NCBI RefSeq assembly: GCF_037201975.1
Contig: NZ_CP147520.1
Location: 5,146,001 to 5,210,000 of the forward strand
Direction: 5' to 3'
From: Streptomyces sp. TG1A-60
GTDB taxonomy: Bacteria; Actinomycetota; Actinomycetes; Streptomycetales; Streptomycetaceae
Length of the DNA: 64,000 nucleotides
The notes beneath the pieces were generated by a model. It did no database searches. It was given only the letters and a program-made list of their open reading frames with translations, and had not been told where the DNA came from. A program made the translations under genes and the position numbers. Positions 9,928 to 18,995 of this stretch are shown here, piece by piece; the first letter of the stretch is position 1, and every line of letters begins with the position of its first letter.

Positions 9928-11634
9928 ATGAGCGCCCCAACCCCGGCCCCCGGCGACGACAGGCCCCGCGAAGGGTATTACCCGGACCCGTCCATTCCTG
10001 GATATGTCCGGTACTGGAACGGCGCCTCCTGGGTGCCGGGTACGAGCCGTCCGGCGCCCTCCGACGGCGAACCGCTCGCCGCACCGCCCGGTTCCGGCGC
10101 GGCCGGCGCCGTGGAGCAGACGGGCCCGCACTTCTTCGACGAGGACCCCGCGCCCGCCGGTGAACCGGCCCGCTCGGCCGCCGACAGCGCCCTGCACGGC
10201 TCCCGCCCCGAGCCCGCCTCCGCGTGGGGCGCCGACCGCTCCCGCCAGGCCGGCTTCGGCGACGACATGGACCGCCGGGTCTCCTGGGGCTCGACCCCCG
10301 GCACCGATCCGCGCGACCCCCGCGTCTCCCTCACGGCCGACGAGGCCGACGACGACGGCGGCTCCGGGCGTACGGCGACCACGGACGGTACGGCGGCGAT
10401 CCCTCCGGCGGCGGCCGGAGACGGGGCGCCGCAGGGCACGGTGGTGTTCCGCCGCCCCGACACGTCCGGGCGGCCCCAGGCGGCCGAGGGCGCGGAACCG
10501 CCGTCGTCGGACGGCACCATGACGTTCCGTCCGGCCTCCTCGCGCGCCGGACAGCAGGGCGGAGGCCGGGGCGCGGCCGTGCCCGCCGGTGCCTTCGGCG
10601 CGCCGCTCACCAGCGCCCAGGCCGCCGCCCAGCAGGCCCTGGGGATCGGCCCGCAGTCCTCCTCGCCCTCGACGGCGCCGTCCGGCCCCCAACAGGGCCC
10701 GCAGTCGGGCGGCGCGGCCCCGGCCGTCCCGGCTCCCGCGGCTCCCGCGGCTCCCGCGGCTCCCGCGGCGGCGGTCGCCCCGGCTGCCGCGGTCGGCCCG
10801 GCCACGCCCGCGGCCCAGCGCCAACCCCAGCAGCCTCCGTTCGGCGGAGCCTTCCCGCAACAGACGCCGCAGCCCGCGCCCGCCCCGCAGCCCGCGCTCG
10901 CCCCGCAGGCCGGGCCTGCCCCACAGCCCACGCCCGCCCCACAGGTCCCGCAGCCCGCGCCGGGCGTGCCCCCGCAGGCCGCCGCCCGGCAGTCGGCCGA
11001 GCCCCCCATGACCGTCGGATCCGGCGGCGGGCAGCCTTCCTGGGCCCAGCAGGTGCACCGGCTGGCCGGGGGCGAGGGAGAGCAGCCGGTCGCGCCGTGG
11101 AAGCCGGTGGTGGAGGACCCGTTCCAGGCGGTGGCGCGGCGGCAGGCGGAGGCCCGGCCGGCGGGGCTCGGCAGAAGGCTGGCCGCCCGGCTCGTCGACA
11201 GCCTCCTCGTCGGCGCCGTCACGGCCGTGGCGGCCGTGCCGTTCGGCACGAAGGCCGTCGACCACCTCCACGACAAGATCGACGCGGCCAGGCTCTCCGG
11301 CGAGAAGGTCACCGTCTGGCTGATCGACGGCACGACCTCCGTCTACCTGGGCATCGTCCTGGGCGTCCTGTTCCTGGTCAGCGCCCTCTACGAGGTGCTG
11401 CCCACCGCCAAGTGGGGACGCACCCTCGGCAAGAAGCTGCTCGGCATCGACGTCCGGGACATCGAGGGCCACGAGCCCCCGTCCTTCGGGCGCTCCCTGC
11501 GCCGCTGGCTCGTCCACACCGTCTCCGGGCTGTCGGGCATCGGTGTGATCGGCCTCCTGTGGTGCGTGATCGACAAGCCGTGGCGTCAAGGCTGGCACGA
11601 CAAGGCGGCGCACACGTTCGTGGCGGACAGGTAG
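9928..11634 (+). CDS. DUF2510 and RDD domain membrane protein
   Basis: A 568-residue protein in three parts. Residues about 12-40 carry a DUF2510 motif (YYPDPSIPGYVRYWNGASW). Residues about 45-395 are low complexity, very rich in Ala, Pro, Gln and Gly with APAAPAAPAA and PQPAPAPQP runs, and are probably disordered. The last 170 residues are an RDD domain: LGRRLAARLVDSLLVG, two to three membrane helices, GRTLGKKLLGIDVRD and the terminal WHDKAAHTFV. DUF2510 and RDD occur together in actinobacteria on proteins near the membrane with unknown function. ATG 9928 is the first start before the DUF2510 motif. A second RDD gene follows 124 bases downstream, so the pair probably works together. Confidence 0.85.
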   Translation: MSAPTPAPGDDRPREGYYPDPSIPGYVRYWNGASWVPGTSRPAPSDGEPLAAPPGSGAAGAVEQTGPHFFDEDPAPAGEPARSAADSALHGSRPEPASAWGADRSRQAGFGDDMDRRVSWGSTPGTDPRDPRVSLTADEADDDGGSGRTATTDGTAAIPPAAAGDGAPQGTVVFRRPDTSGRPQAAEGAEPPSSDGTMTFRPASSRAGQQGGGRGAAVPAGAFGAPLTSAQAAAQQALGIGPQSSSPSTAPSGPQQGPQSGGAAPAVPAPAAPAAPAAPAAAVAPAAAVGPATPAAQRQPQQPPFGGAFPQQTPQPAPAPQPALAPQAGPAPQPTPAPQVPQPAPGVPPQAAARQSAEPPMTVGSGGGQPSWAQQVHRLAGGEGEQPVAPWKPVVEDPFQAVARRQAEARPAGLGRRLAARLVDSLLVGAVTAVAAVPFGTKAVDHLHDKIDAARLSGEKVTVWLIDGTTSVYLGIVLGVLFLVSALYEVLPTAKWGRTLGKKLLGIDVRDIEGHEPPSFGRSLRRWLVHTVSGLSGIGVIGLLWCVIDKPWRQGWHDKAAHTFVADR

Positions 11635-11758
11635 CGCCGCGGGTGTCGCGGGCGGGCGACGGTACGGGCCGGACGGACGGTGCACGGATCTCGTACCGCG
11701 TACCCCGGACGGCCCCGCGCCGGATGCGGAGCAGAGGGGTTCGGGGTCGACTCGGGCC

Positions 11759-12421
11759 ATGAGCACCGAACCGCCGCCCCACGGCTCCGGTCAGTCCCCG
11801 GACGACGACCCGTTCAGGAAGCAGTCGCCCCCGCCGTCGTACGGGAGCGGGCCACCGCCCTCCGGCGGTGGTCCCCACGACGGTGGCTCCTCCGGCTGGG
11901 ACTCCTCCGGCGGCGGCGCCTACGGTGGTGACCCCTACGGCGGCGGGCAGTACCCCAATGACCCGCTCTCCGGCATGCCGCCGCTCGCCGACAGCGGGAA
12001 GCGGGTGCTCGCGAGGATCATCGACATGATCCTCGTGGCCATCGTGGTGGGACTGCTGGCGTGGGCGTTCGGGATCAGCCAGTACGCGGCGGGCTCGGAC
12101 GACTTCGAGTTCGGCAAGTCCCTGGCCCAGGAGACGATCGCCGCGATCCTCTACATCGGGTACGACACCTTCTTCACGGTCAGGGACGGCCAGACCCTCG
12201 GCAAGCGGCTGATGAAGCTGCGGGTGGCGAACCTCAACGACGGCTCCACCCCGACCATGCAGACGGCGCTGACGCGCGCGGCCGTGCTGTGGATCCCCTT
12301 CGCCTTCTGCTGCGCCTGCGTCTGGACCGCCATCGCGGGCGGCTGGAGCTTCTTCGACAAGCCCTACAAGCAGGGCCTGCACGACAAGGCGGCCAAGACG
12401 GTGGTGGTCAGCACCGGTTGA
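11759..12421 (+). CDS. RDD family membrane protein
   Basis: A 220-residue protein with a Gly/Pro/Ser/Tyr-rich N-terminal 75 residues (repeated GGxxYGGDPYGGG) and a C-terminal RDD domain: GKRVLARIIDMILVAIVVG opens it, GQTLGKRLMKLRVANL is the central motif, and the end is KQGLHDKAAKTVVV. Three membrane segments are likely. It follows the larger RDD protein on the same strand and is followed by a strong hairpin terminator, so the two form a small operon. RDD proteins have been linked to ion transport or membrane insertion in other bacteria, but nothing here fixes the role. Confidence 0.88.
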   Translation: MSTEPPPHGSGQSPDDDPFRKQSPPPSYGSGPPPSGGGPHDGGSSGWDSSGGGAYGGDPYGGGQYPNDPLSGMPPLADSGKRVLARIIDMILVAIVVGLLAWAFGISQYAAGSDDFEFGKSLAQETIAAILYIGYDTFFTVRDGQTLGKRLMKLRVANLNDGSTPTMQTALTRAAVLWIPFAFCCACVWTAIAGGWSFFDKPYKQGLHDKAAKTVVVSTG

Positions 12422-12490
12422 GCCGAGGCGCCGGGGGAGTACAGGTGCCGGGGGACCGAGGCGCCGGGTGAGCGTGCGGTGACACGACGA

Positions 12491-12519
12491 CGGCGGGTCC
12501 GTGATCCACGGGCCCGCCG
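12491..12519 (+). terminator. Intrinsic terminator after RDD gene
   Basis: A 13-bp stem (12491-12503 with 12507-12519, one G-T pair) with a 3-base loop, about 70 bases after the RDD stop. As usual in Streptomyces there is no U-tract. It could also serve the convergent small gene at 12552. Confidence 0.8.
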
Positions 12520-12551
12520 TAGCGTTGCAGCAAGCTGTCACCGAGTGCCCT

Positions 12552-12857
12552 TCAGGAGCCCGTCGTCTCGTGCACCGGCTTCCGGACGGGCTCGGCCGCC
12601 GTGGTGACCGGGGCGGTCCGCGTCGGGGCCGGGACCGGGGCCGCGACGGACGCCTCCCGGCGGCGCACGGCGGCGCCGGGCGCGGGCCTGGGCAGCGGCA
12701 CGGTCAGTGCGACGAGCAGGCCGAGGGCCAGGGCGGAGAGGGCGATCACCGTGATGCCCGCGCCGGAACTCGTCTGTGACAGCAGCAGCATGGCGAGGGT
12801 GGACAAGATCACGGTGCAGGAGCCGTAGGCGAGCTGTGCGGTCGTCGGACGAGGCAT
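12552..12857 (-). CDS. Small two-helix membrane protein, function unknown
   Basis: A 101-residue protein starting MPRPTTAQLAYG. It has two hydrophobic segments (about residues 8-28 and 33-53) followed by a Pro/Ala/Arg-rich cytoplasmic tail (VPLPRPAPGAAVRRRE and on). A GAGG-type ribosome site lies about 12 bases before the ATG. It is a Streptomyces-style hypothetical and I recognise no domain. It faces away from the secreted protease gene and shares the long intergenic region with it. Confidence 0.65.
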   Translation of the reverse strand: MPRPTTAQLAYGSCTVILSTLAMLLLSQTSSGAGITVIALSALALGLLVALTVPLPRPAPGAAVRRREASVAAPVPAPTRTAPVTTAAEPVRKPVHETTGS

Positions 12858-13321
12858 GGCAATCGTGTCCTCGGGTGGGGTCTCCCCGTGCCTCTCACGA
12901 TGAAGGGGAGGTTGCGGATACGAATCAAAGGTGAAGCGTCGTCGACTTGGCTTCCGCCGACTTCCGGCGCTCAGCCAATCGACCCTATTCGCCAGGGTGC
13001 CCGAGCGGAACGACGGGTAAGCGTGACCTGACACACGGTGCCGGGTGCACGGGGGGCGCACGGATTCATGGGGTCCGGCCAAGTGGACGCATATGCGCGC
13101 CGGTTCGGTGACGGGCGAGGGGCGCTCGTAACGGCCGGATAACGAACAAGCGCTTCCTGTGGACACTGATAGTGCACTTGACCTGCACAAGTCAAGATCT
13201 GTTTTTTCTCTCGAAACTCCGGTCGAATGACGTCACTTGACTACACGCGTATACCGCGCGCGGACTCCTCCACGACCGGGGCCATCCCCTTCCGCGCGTA
13301 CGGGCGCGGGGAGGAACTCAA
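12858..13321. other. Long divergent intergenic region before the secreted protease
   Basis: About 460 bases without a credible gene. At 13177-13196 there is an inverted repeat cttgac-N8-gtcaag, a candidate operator or promoter element, followed by a T-rich stretch near 13201-13208. The ribosome site GGGGAGGA sits just before the GTG start at 13322. Confidence 0.45.
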
Positions 13322-15727
13322 GTGACCAGTAGACCCTGGACGTTCAGAGCGGCGGCGATCGGCGTCGCACTCGCGACGGCCGCGGCGACGTTCTCGACCT
13401 TCGCTGTGGCGCAGGCCGACGACGGCAAGTCGACGGCTGCCGCGAACCGGCACGACCCGGCGGACCACGCCGGGCACGACGAGCACGACGAGCACGACGA
13501 GCACGACGAGCACGACGAGCACGCTCATGACCACGACCTCGAAGGCCCCCTGAGCAAGACCCAGGAGGCCCAGCGCGAGGAAGCCCTTCAGCAGGTCATA
13601 TCCGGCGACGCCACGGTCAGGGACCGTGACGGCTCGAAGGTCGTGCGGCTGAAGAGCAAGAAGGGCAAGAGCAAGTACGTCGAGCTCGGCCGCGAGAAGA
13701 CCGACAAGATCTTCACGATCCTCGTCGAGTTCGGCGACGAGATCGACAGCCGCTACGGCGGCACGCCCGGCCCGCTGCACAACCGGATAGCCGAGCCGGA
13801 CCGCACCCAGGACAACTCCACGGCCTGGCAGGCGGACTACGACCGGAAGCACTTCCAGGACCTGTACTTCGGCACCGGCAAGAAGGCCGAGTCGATGAAG
13901 AAGTACTACGAGAAGCAGTCCTCGGGCCGCTACTCGATCGAGGGCGAGGTCTCGGACTGGGTCAAGGTCCCCTACAACGAGGCCCGCTACGGCTCCAACC
14001 ACTGCGGCCAGTCCACCTGCTCCAACGTGTGGCACGTGGTCAGCGACGGGGTCACGGCATGGGTCGCCCAGCAGAAGGCGGCTGGGCGCACCGACGCCGA
14101 GATCAAGGCGGACGTGGCCGAGTTCGACCAGTGGGACCGGTACGACTTCGACGGCGACGGCGACTTCAACGAGCGCGACGGCTACATCGACCACTTCCAG
14201 ATCGTGCACGCCGGTGAGGACGAGTCCGCGGGCGGCGGCGCCCAGGGAGAGGACGCCATCTGGGCCCACCGCTGGTACGCGTTCGGCTCCGACGCGGGCG
14301 CGACGGGCCCCGACGGCAACAGGCTCGGCGGCGCCAGGATCGGCGACACCGGCGTGTGGGTCGGCGACTACACCATCCAGCCGGAGAACGGCGGCCTCGG
14401 TGTCTTCGCCCACGAGTACGGCCACGACCTCGGTCTGCCGGACCACTACGACACCACCGGCGGCGGCGACAACTCCACCGGTTTCTGGACCCTGATGTCC
14501 TCCGGTTCCTGGCTCGGCACCGGCAAGGAGGCCATCGGCGACCTGCCCGGCGACATGACCGCCTGGGACAAGCTCCAGCTCGGCTGGCTCGACTACGACA
14601 CGGCGAAGGCCGCGACGAAGTCGAGGCACAAGCTTGGTGTCGCGGAGTACAACACCAAGGACAAGCAGGCCCTCGTGGTCGAGCTGCCGAAGAAGACGGT
14701 CACCACCGAGATCGTCGAGCCGGCCCAGGGCGCCGGCCAGTGGTGGAGCGGCAGCGGGGACAACCTCTCCCACACGCTGACCCGTTCCGTGGACCTCACG
14801 GGCAGGTCCTCGGCGGCGCTCACCCTCGACGGCTGGTACGACATCGAGGCCGAGTACGACTACCTCTACACCGAGGTGTCGACCGACGGCGGCGCCAACT
14901 GGACGGCGGTCGACGGCACGGCGGACGGCGCGGCGATCCCGCGCGACGCCAGCGGCAAGCCGGCGCTGACCGGTTCCTCCGCCGAGTTCAAGAAGCTGTC
15001 GTACGCCCTGGACGCCTACGCGGGCCAGAAGATCGACCTGCGCTTCCGCTACCAGACGGACGGCGGCGTGGCCCCGACGGGCTTCACGGCGGACCGGATC
15101 ACCGTCACCGCCGACGGCACGGCCCTGTTCACCGACGACGCCGAGAGCACGGACGCGGCCTGGACGTCGAAGGGCTTCTCCCGTATCGGCGCGTCGATCA
15201 CGGACGACTACGCGCAGTACTACATCGCTGAGAACCGCCAGTACGTGTCGTACGACAAGACCCTGAAGGTCGGCCCGTACAACTTCGGCTTCTCGGCCAC
15301 GCGTCCGTCCTGGGTGGAGCACTTCCCGTACCAGAACGGTCTGTTGATCTGGAAGTGGGACACCTCGCAGGCGGACAACAACACCAGCGTCCACCCGGGC
15401 GCCGGTCTGCTCCTGCCGGTCGACTCGCACCCGAAGGCGCTGAAGTGGGCCGACGGCACGGTGATGCGCGCCCGGATCCAGTCCTACGACTCGCCGTTCA
15501 GCCGGTACCGCACGGACGGCCTCCGGCTGCACAACGCGGACGTGCTGACCCGGATCCCCTCGTCGAAGGGTGTGTCCACGTTCAACGACCACACCAGCAC
15601 GTACTACGACGCGGAGGCTCCGCTCGCCGGTGTCAAGATCACTGACACCAACACCAAGATCAAGATCGTCAAGGAGGCCAGGGACGGCTCCACGATCTCG
15701 GTCCAGGTCGGCCCCGCGGTGAAGTAG
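13322..15727 (+). CDS. Secreted M6-family metalloprotease (immune inhibitor A type)
   Basis: An 801-residue secreted zinc protease. Residues 1-32 form a Sec-type signal peptide ending at AVAQADD. The propeptide holds five tandem HDE triplets, a likely metal-binding strip. The M6 catalytic domain has the zinc motif HEYGHDLGLPDHYDT with His364, Glu365 and His368. Beyond about residue 480 come beta-sandwich segments as in Bacillus InhA. The start is GTG with a strong GGAGGA site. The gene is monocistronic: a 15-bp hairpin follows it. Immune inhibitor A proteases digest host or environmental proteins; in Streptomyces a role in nutrient scavenging or morphogenesis is the usual inference. Confidence 0.94.
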   Translation: MTSRPWTFRAAAIGVALATAAATFSTFAVAQADDGKSTAAANRHDPADHAGHDEHDEHDEHDEHDEHAHDHDLEGPLSKTQEAQREEALQQVISGDATVRDRDGSKVVRLKSKKGKSKYVELGREKTDKIFTILVEFGDEIDSRYGGTPGPLHNRIAEPDRTQDNSTAWQADYDRKHFQDLYFGTGKKAESMKKYYEKQSSGRYSIEGEVSDWVKVPYNEARYGSNHCGQSTCSNVWHVVSDGVTAWVAQQKAAGRTDAEIKADVAEFDQWDRYDFDGDGDFNERDGYIDHFQIVHAGEDESAGGGAQGEDAIWAHRWYAFGSDAGATGPDGNRLGGARIGDTGVWVGDYTIQPENGGLGVFAHEYGHDLGLPDHYDTTGGGDNSTGFWTLMSSGSWLGTGKEAIGDLPGDMTAWDKLQLGWLDYDTAKAATKSRHKLGVAEYNTKDKQALVVELPKKTVTTEIVEPAQGAGQWWSGSGDNLSHTLTRSVDLTGRSSAALTLDGWYDIEAEYDYLYTEVSTDGGANWTAVDGTADGAAIPRDASGKPALTGSSAEFKKLSYALDAYAGQKIDLRFRYQTDGGVAPTGFTADRITVTADGTALFTDDAESTDAAWTSKGFSRIGASITDDYAQYYIAENRQYVSYDKTLKVGPYNFGFSATRPSWVEHFPYQNGLLIWKWDTSQADNNTSVHPGAGLLLPVDSHPKALKWADGTVMRARIQSYDSPFSRYRTDGLRLHNADVLTRIPSSKGVSTFNDHTSTYYDAEAPLAGVKITDTNTKIKIVKEARDGSTISVQVGPAVK
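13475..13522 (+). repeat. Tandem 9-bp coding repeat (His-Asp-Glu)
   Basis: Five identical copies of cacgacgag plus a final cac inside the protease propeptide code for (HDE)5H. As the unit is nine bases, copy-number change keeps the frame. Confidence 0.95.
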
Positions 15728-15752
15728 CCAGCATTTCCGCAGGTCAGACCAT

Positions 15753-15789
15753 GTCCGGCCGCGACCCTCTTGGCGGGTCGCGGCCGGAC
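15753..15789 (+). terminator. Intrinsic terminator after metalloprotease gene
   Basis: A perfect 15-bp stem (15753-15767 with 15775-15789) and a 7-base loop, 26 bases after the stop codon, followed by gtgttt. Confidence 0.88.
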
Positions 15790-15850
15790 GTGTTTAGGTG
15801 CGGGGTGTGGCCTTCTTATTGACACTGACGCGTACGGGGGTGTGACCTGC

Positions 15851-16342
15851 ATGGCCGCAGGAGGTTTCTGCAAACTGCCGGACGGCAATGTCGTCGTCGC
15901 ACTCAACCTGCCCGGCACCACGGCGGGGGGTGCGAGCCTGCCGCTGCCGGGGGCCTGGTCCGGGGGCGTCTCCGGGGCGGTGCTCGGGGTCGCGTCCGGA
16001 GCGGTGTCCGGCGTTCCGGCCGGGTACGGGGCGGTGTCCGGCGCGCCGGCCGCCGTGATGTCCGGCGTTCCGGCCGGGACTGTGCCGGGTGGCGGTGCCG
16101 TACGGGTCCTGGTGCTGGCCGCCAACCGTGCCCGTGCCCTGACCCGGCTGCGCAACCTGGGCATGCGCGCGATCTACCTGCGCGGCAACGCGGCGCCCCC
16201 GACCCCGGACGAGATCACCGCGGTCCTCCACCACCCGGACGGCCTCATATGGCGCACGTCGCCGACCTGCCCGGCTTCCACGACCCCGGAGCTCTGGCAC
16301 CCGATCAGGGCCCTGCTGAGGCGCCCCACGGTGCGGGTGTGA
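15851..16342 (+). CDS. Hypothetical protein with Gly/Ala/Val/Ser repeats
   Basis: A 163-residue protein starting MAAGGFCKLPDG; a GTG three codons earlier is an alternative. The middle (about residues 30-85) is a low-complexity run of SGVPAG and SGAPAA type repeats, encoded by an imperfect repeat around gtgtccggcgttccggcc. The C-terminal 75 residues look folded: VRVLVLAANRARALTRLRNLGMRAIYLRGN, then a TPDEITAVLHHPDGLIWR segment. I do not recognise the family. It stands alone after the protease terminator and converges on pncA. Confidence 0.6.
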   Translation: MAAGGFCKLPDGNVVVALNLPGTTAGGASLPLPGAWSGGVSGAVLGVASGAVSGVPAGYGAVSGAPAAVMSGVPAGTVPGGGAVRVLVLAANRARALTRLRNLGMRAIYLRGNAAPPTPDEITAVLHHPDGLIWRTSPTCPASTTPELWHPIRALLRRPTVRV

Positions 16343-16424
16343 GCCGGCCCGGAGCCGAGCGTGGCGCGGCTTCGCCACCGGCGCCCGCCGGGTGCCGCCG
16401 CGCCGGGCGTGAGGGTCTCGCGGG

Positions 16425-17012
16425 CTACACCACCGGCTTGCCCGACAGTTCCACGCCCGCCTCGCGCAGCTGGTCCAGGGCCCGTTCGGTGGTCTCCTCG
16501 GCCACGCCGGCCGTCAGGTCGAGGAGGACGTGGGTGCGGAAGCCCTCTCTCGCGGCGTCCAGGGCGGTGGCGCGTACGCAGTGGTCCGTGGCGACGCCGA
16601 CGATGTCGACCTCGGTGACGTCGCGGGCGCGGAGCCAGTCGGCGAGGGCGACGCCGTTCTCGTCGGTACCCTCGAAACCGCTGTAGGCCGCGGCGTACGC
16701 CCCCTTGTCGAAGACGGCGTCGACCGCGCCGGAGGCGATCACGGGGGCGAAGTTGGGGTGGAAGCCGACCCCCTCCGTGCCGGCGACACAGTGGGCGGGC
16801 CAGGAGTCGGCGTAGTCCGGGTTGTCCGAGAAGTGCCCTCCGGGGGCGATGTGGTGGTCGCGGGTGGCCACCACATGCTGGTAGCCGGGACCGGCCGCCT
16901 GGCCGATCAGCTCGGTGATGGCGGCGGCCACATCGGCGCCGCCGGCCACCGCGAGGCTGCCCCCCTCGCAGAAGTCGTTCTGCACGTCAACGACGATCAA
17001 GGCGCGGCGCAT
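16425..17012 (-). CDS. pncA: Nicotinamidase
   Basis: A 195-residue isochorismatase-fold hydrolase that deamidates nicotinamide to nicotinate for NAD salvage. The catalytic triad is visible: Asp9 in VVDVQNDF, Lys103 in FDKGAY and Cys145 in TDHCVRATA. The metal site RDHHIAPGGHF (Asp52, His54, His60) is intact, so pyrazinamide would also be a substrate. It lies downstream of pncB on the same strand with a 216-base gap, and together they turn nicotinamide into nicotinate mononucleotide. Confidence 0.96.
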   Translation of the reverse strand: MRRALIVVDVQNDFCEGGSLAVAGGADVAAAITELIGQAAGPGYQHVVATRDHHIAPGGHFSDNPDYADSWPAHCVAGTEGVGFHPNFAPVIASGAVDAVFDKGAYAAAYSGFEGTDENGVALADWLRARDVTEVDIVGVATDHCVRATALDAAREGFRTHVLLDLTAGVAEETTERALDQLREAGVELSGKPVV

Positions 17013-17228
17013 GGTGTCGGTGTCCTTCGACTCTTCGGGGTGGGTGGGACGGGTGGGGTCGGCCGAGCTGCTGGACTTCGAAACTACGAACTTCCGAGCC
17101 TAGACACTTCGAGAGCTGTTCGGGAGGGGGCGTTGGGCGCTCGTCCGGTGCGCGGGCCGGAGCGCGGGCCGGACGCGCGGGCGCTGCGCGGCCCGTACCG
17201 GAGCACACCGGGCACGTTCACCCCGGAC

Positions 17229-18557
17229 TCAGACGTACTCCGTCGGGATGACCGCCTCCCCGCGGGACAGCTGCGTCGCCGACAGCGGCAGGTTCGCCCG
17301 CGCGGCCGTGTGCCGTTCGCGTACGGCGTCCAGCGGCTCGCGGGTGAGGACGTGGCCGTCCTCGATCAGGTGGACCAGGAGCTGCCGGTCCTGGAGTTCC
17401 CCGGGGACCGTCCCGGTGCCGAGGACCTCGGCCTCGGCGACGCCGTGCCCGTCCAGGCGCCGCGCCGCCCACTTGCGGCCCCCGACGGACGTCTTGCCGC
17501 CGGTGGACCTCTTCGCCACGGGCAGGAGCGGGGCCGTGGGGTCCGCGGACCGCGCGCGGGCGACGAGTTTGTAGACCATCGAGCAGGTGGGGTGGCCGGA
17601 GCCGGTCACCAGCCGCGTTCCGACGCCGTACGCGTCCACGGGGGCCGCCGCCAGGGAGGCGATGGCGTACTCGTCGAGGTCCGAGGTCACGATGATCCGG
17701 GTGTCGGTCGCGCCCAGCTCGTCCAGCTGCTGCCGCACCTGGTGGGCGACGAGGAGCAGGTCACCGGAGTCGATGCGGACCGCGCCGAGCTCGGGCCCGG
17801 CGATCTCCACGGCGGTCCGTACGGCCTCGGCGACGTCGTACGTGTCGACGAGCAGGGTGGTGTTCCGGCCCAGCGAGTCCACCTGGGCCTGGAAGGCGTC
17901 CCGCTCGCGGTCGTGGAGCAGGGTGAAGGCGTGGGCGCTGGTGCCGACCGTCGGGATGCCGTAGCGGAAACCGGCGGCCAGGTCCGAGGTGGAGGTGAAG
18001 CCGCCGACGTACGCGGCGCGCGAGGCGGCCACGGCGGCCAGCTCGTGGGTGCGCCGGGCGCCCATCTCGATCAGCGGGCGCCCGGCGGCGGCGCTCGACA
18101 TCCGGGAGGCGGCGGCAGCGATCGCCGAGTCGTGGTTGAGGATGGACAGGATCACGGTCTCCAGCAGGACGCACTCCGCGAAGGTGCCCTCGACCCGCAT
18201 GATCGGCGAGCCCGGGAAGTACACCTCGCCCTCCTGGTAGCCCCACACGTCTCCGCGGAAGCGGTAGCCGGCGAGCCAGTCGAGGGTCTGCGCGTCGACG
18301 ACGGAGCGCTCGTGCAGGAAGCCGAGGACGCCCGGGTCGAAACGGAAGTTCTCCACCGCGTCCAGCACGCGCCCGGTGCCGGCCACCACGCCGTACCGGC
18401 GTCCCTCCGGCAGCCGTCGCGTGAAGACCTCGAACACCGAACGCCGCTCGGCCGTGCCTGCCCTCAGCGCGGCCTGCAGCATCGTGAGTTCGTACTGGTC
18501 AGTGAAGAGCGCGGTCGAGGGGACGTCGACCGGCAAACCAAGGTCCGCTGTGTTCAT
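17229..18557 (-). CDS. pncB: Nicotinate phosphoribosyltransferase
   Basis: A 442-residue enzyme making nicotinate mononucleotide from nicotinate, PRPP and ATP, the entry step of the Preiss-Handler NAD pathway. Family features are TDQYELTMLQA near the N-terminus, the GTSAHAFTLLHDRE segment with the phosphorylatable histidine region, VRIDSGDL for PRPP binding and GVGTRLVTG near the end. The start is placed at ATG 18557 because the alignment begins at LFTDQYELT soon after. It diverges from clpS, the same arrangement as pncB and clpS in mycobacteria. Confidence 0.96.
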   Translation of the reverse strand: MNTADLGLPVDVPSTALFTDQYELTMLQAALRAGTAERRSVFEVFTRRLPEGRRYGVVAGTGRVLDAVENFRFDPGVLGFLHERSVVDAQTLDWLAGYRFRGDVWGYQEGEVYFPGSPIMRVEGTFAECVLLETVILSILNHDSAIAAAASRMSSAAAGRPLIEMGARRTHELAAVAASRAAYVGGFTSTSDLAAGFRYGIPTVGTSAHAFTLLHDRERDAFQAQVDSLGRNTTLLVDTYDVAEAVRTAVEIAGPELGAVRIDSGDLLLVAHQVRQQLDELGATDTRIIVTSDLDEYAIASLAAAPVDAYGVGTRLVTGSGHPTCSMVYKLVARARSADPTAPLLPVAKRSTGGKTSVGGRKWAARRLDGHGVAEAEVLGTGTVPGELQDRQLLVHLIEDGHVLTREPLDAVRERHTAARANLPLSATQLSRGEAVIPTEYV

Positions 18558-18675
18558 GGCAAGGGATCCTACCCCCATCTCGTCAGTCTGACGATTTCTG
18601 ATCGATCGGTTTCGCGGGCCCCGGTCGCAGGGCCGCGTTTGTGCGTGCACCCCCCTGTGGTGGCAGCATGGGCGT

Positions 18676-18984
18676 GTGACGGCAGCCGTACCCATGGAGA
18701 TCGAGAAGACCGAGCCGACGGAGGAGGTCTTCGCCGTACCCGAGCCCGACGTCCCGTGGGTGACGATCGTCCACAACGACCCGGTGAACCTCATGAGCTA
18801 CGTGACGTATGTCTTCCGGACGTATTTCGGGTACTCGAAGGACAAGGCCACCAAACTCATGCTGGACGTCCACCACAAGGGCCGCGCGGTCGTCTCCAGC
18901 GGAACACGCGAGGAGATGGAGCGCGACGTACAGGCCATGCACGGCTACGGTCTGTGGGCCACCCTCCAGCAGGACCGGAAGTAG
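18676..18984 (+). CDS. clpS: ATP-dependent Clp protease adaptor ClpS
   Basis: A 102-residue adaptor that hands N-end-rule substrates to the ClpAP/ClpCP protease. The core [20 protein letters not shown] is the defining motif with the substrate-pocket Asn-Asp, followed by the [17 protein letters not shown] helix that binds the Clp ATPase N-domain. Start GTG 18676 is used; ATG 18694 (MEIEKT) is an alternative and the residues between are unstructured. The DUF2017 gene follows 11 bases after the stop, a pairing conserved across actinobacteria. Confidence 0.95.
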   Translation: MTAAVPMEIEKTEPTEEVFAVPEPDVPWVTIVHNDPVNLMSYVTYVFRTYFGYSKDKATKLMLDVHHKGRAVVSSGTREEMERDVQAMHGYGLWATLQQDRK

Positions 18985-18995
18985 CGACGCACCTG

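Noticed and set aside
13241..15592. 783-codon frame opposite the metalloprotease
   Set aside because: Shadow of the protease frame with Val/Gly/Arg bias and no recognisable domain.
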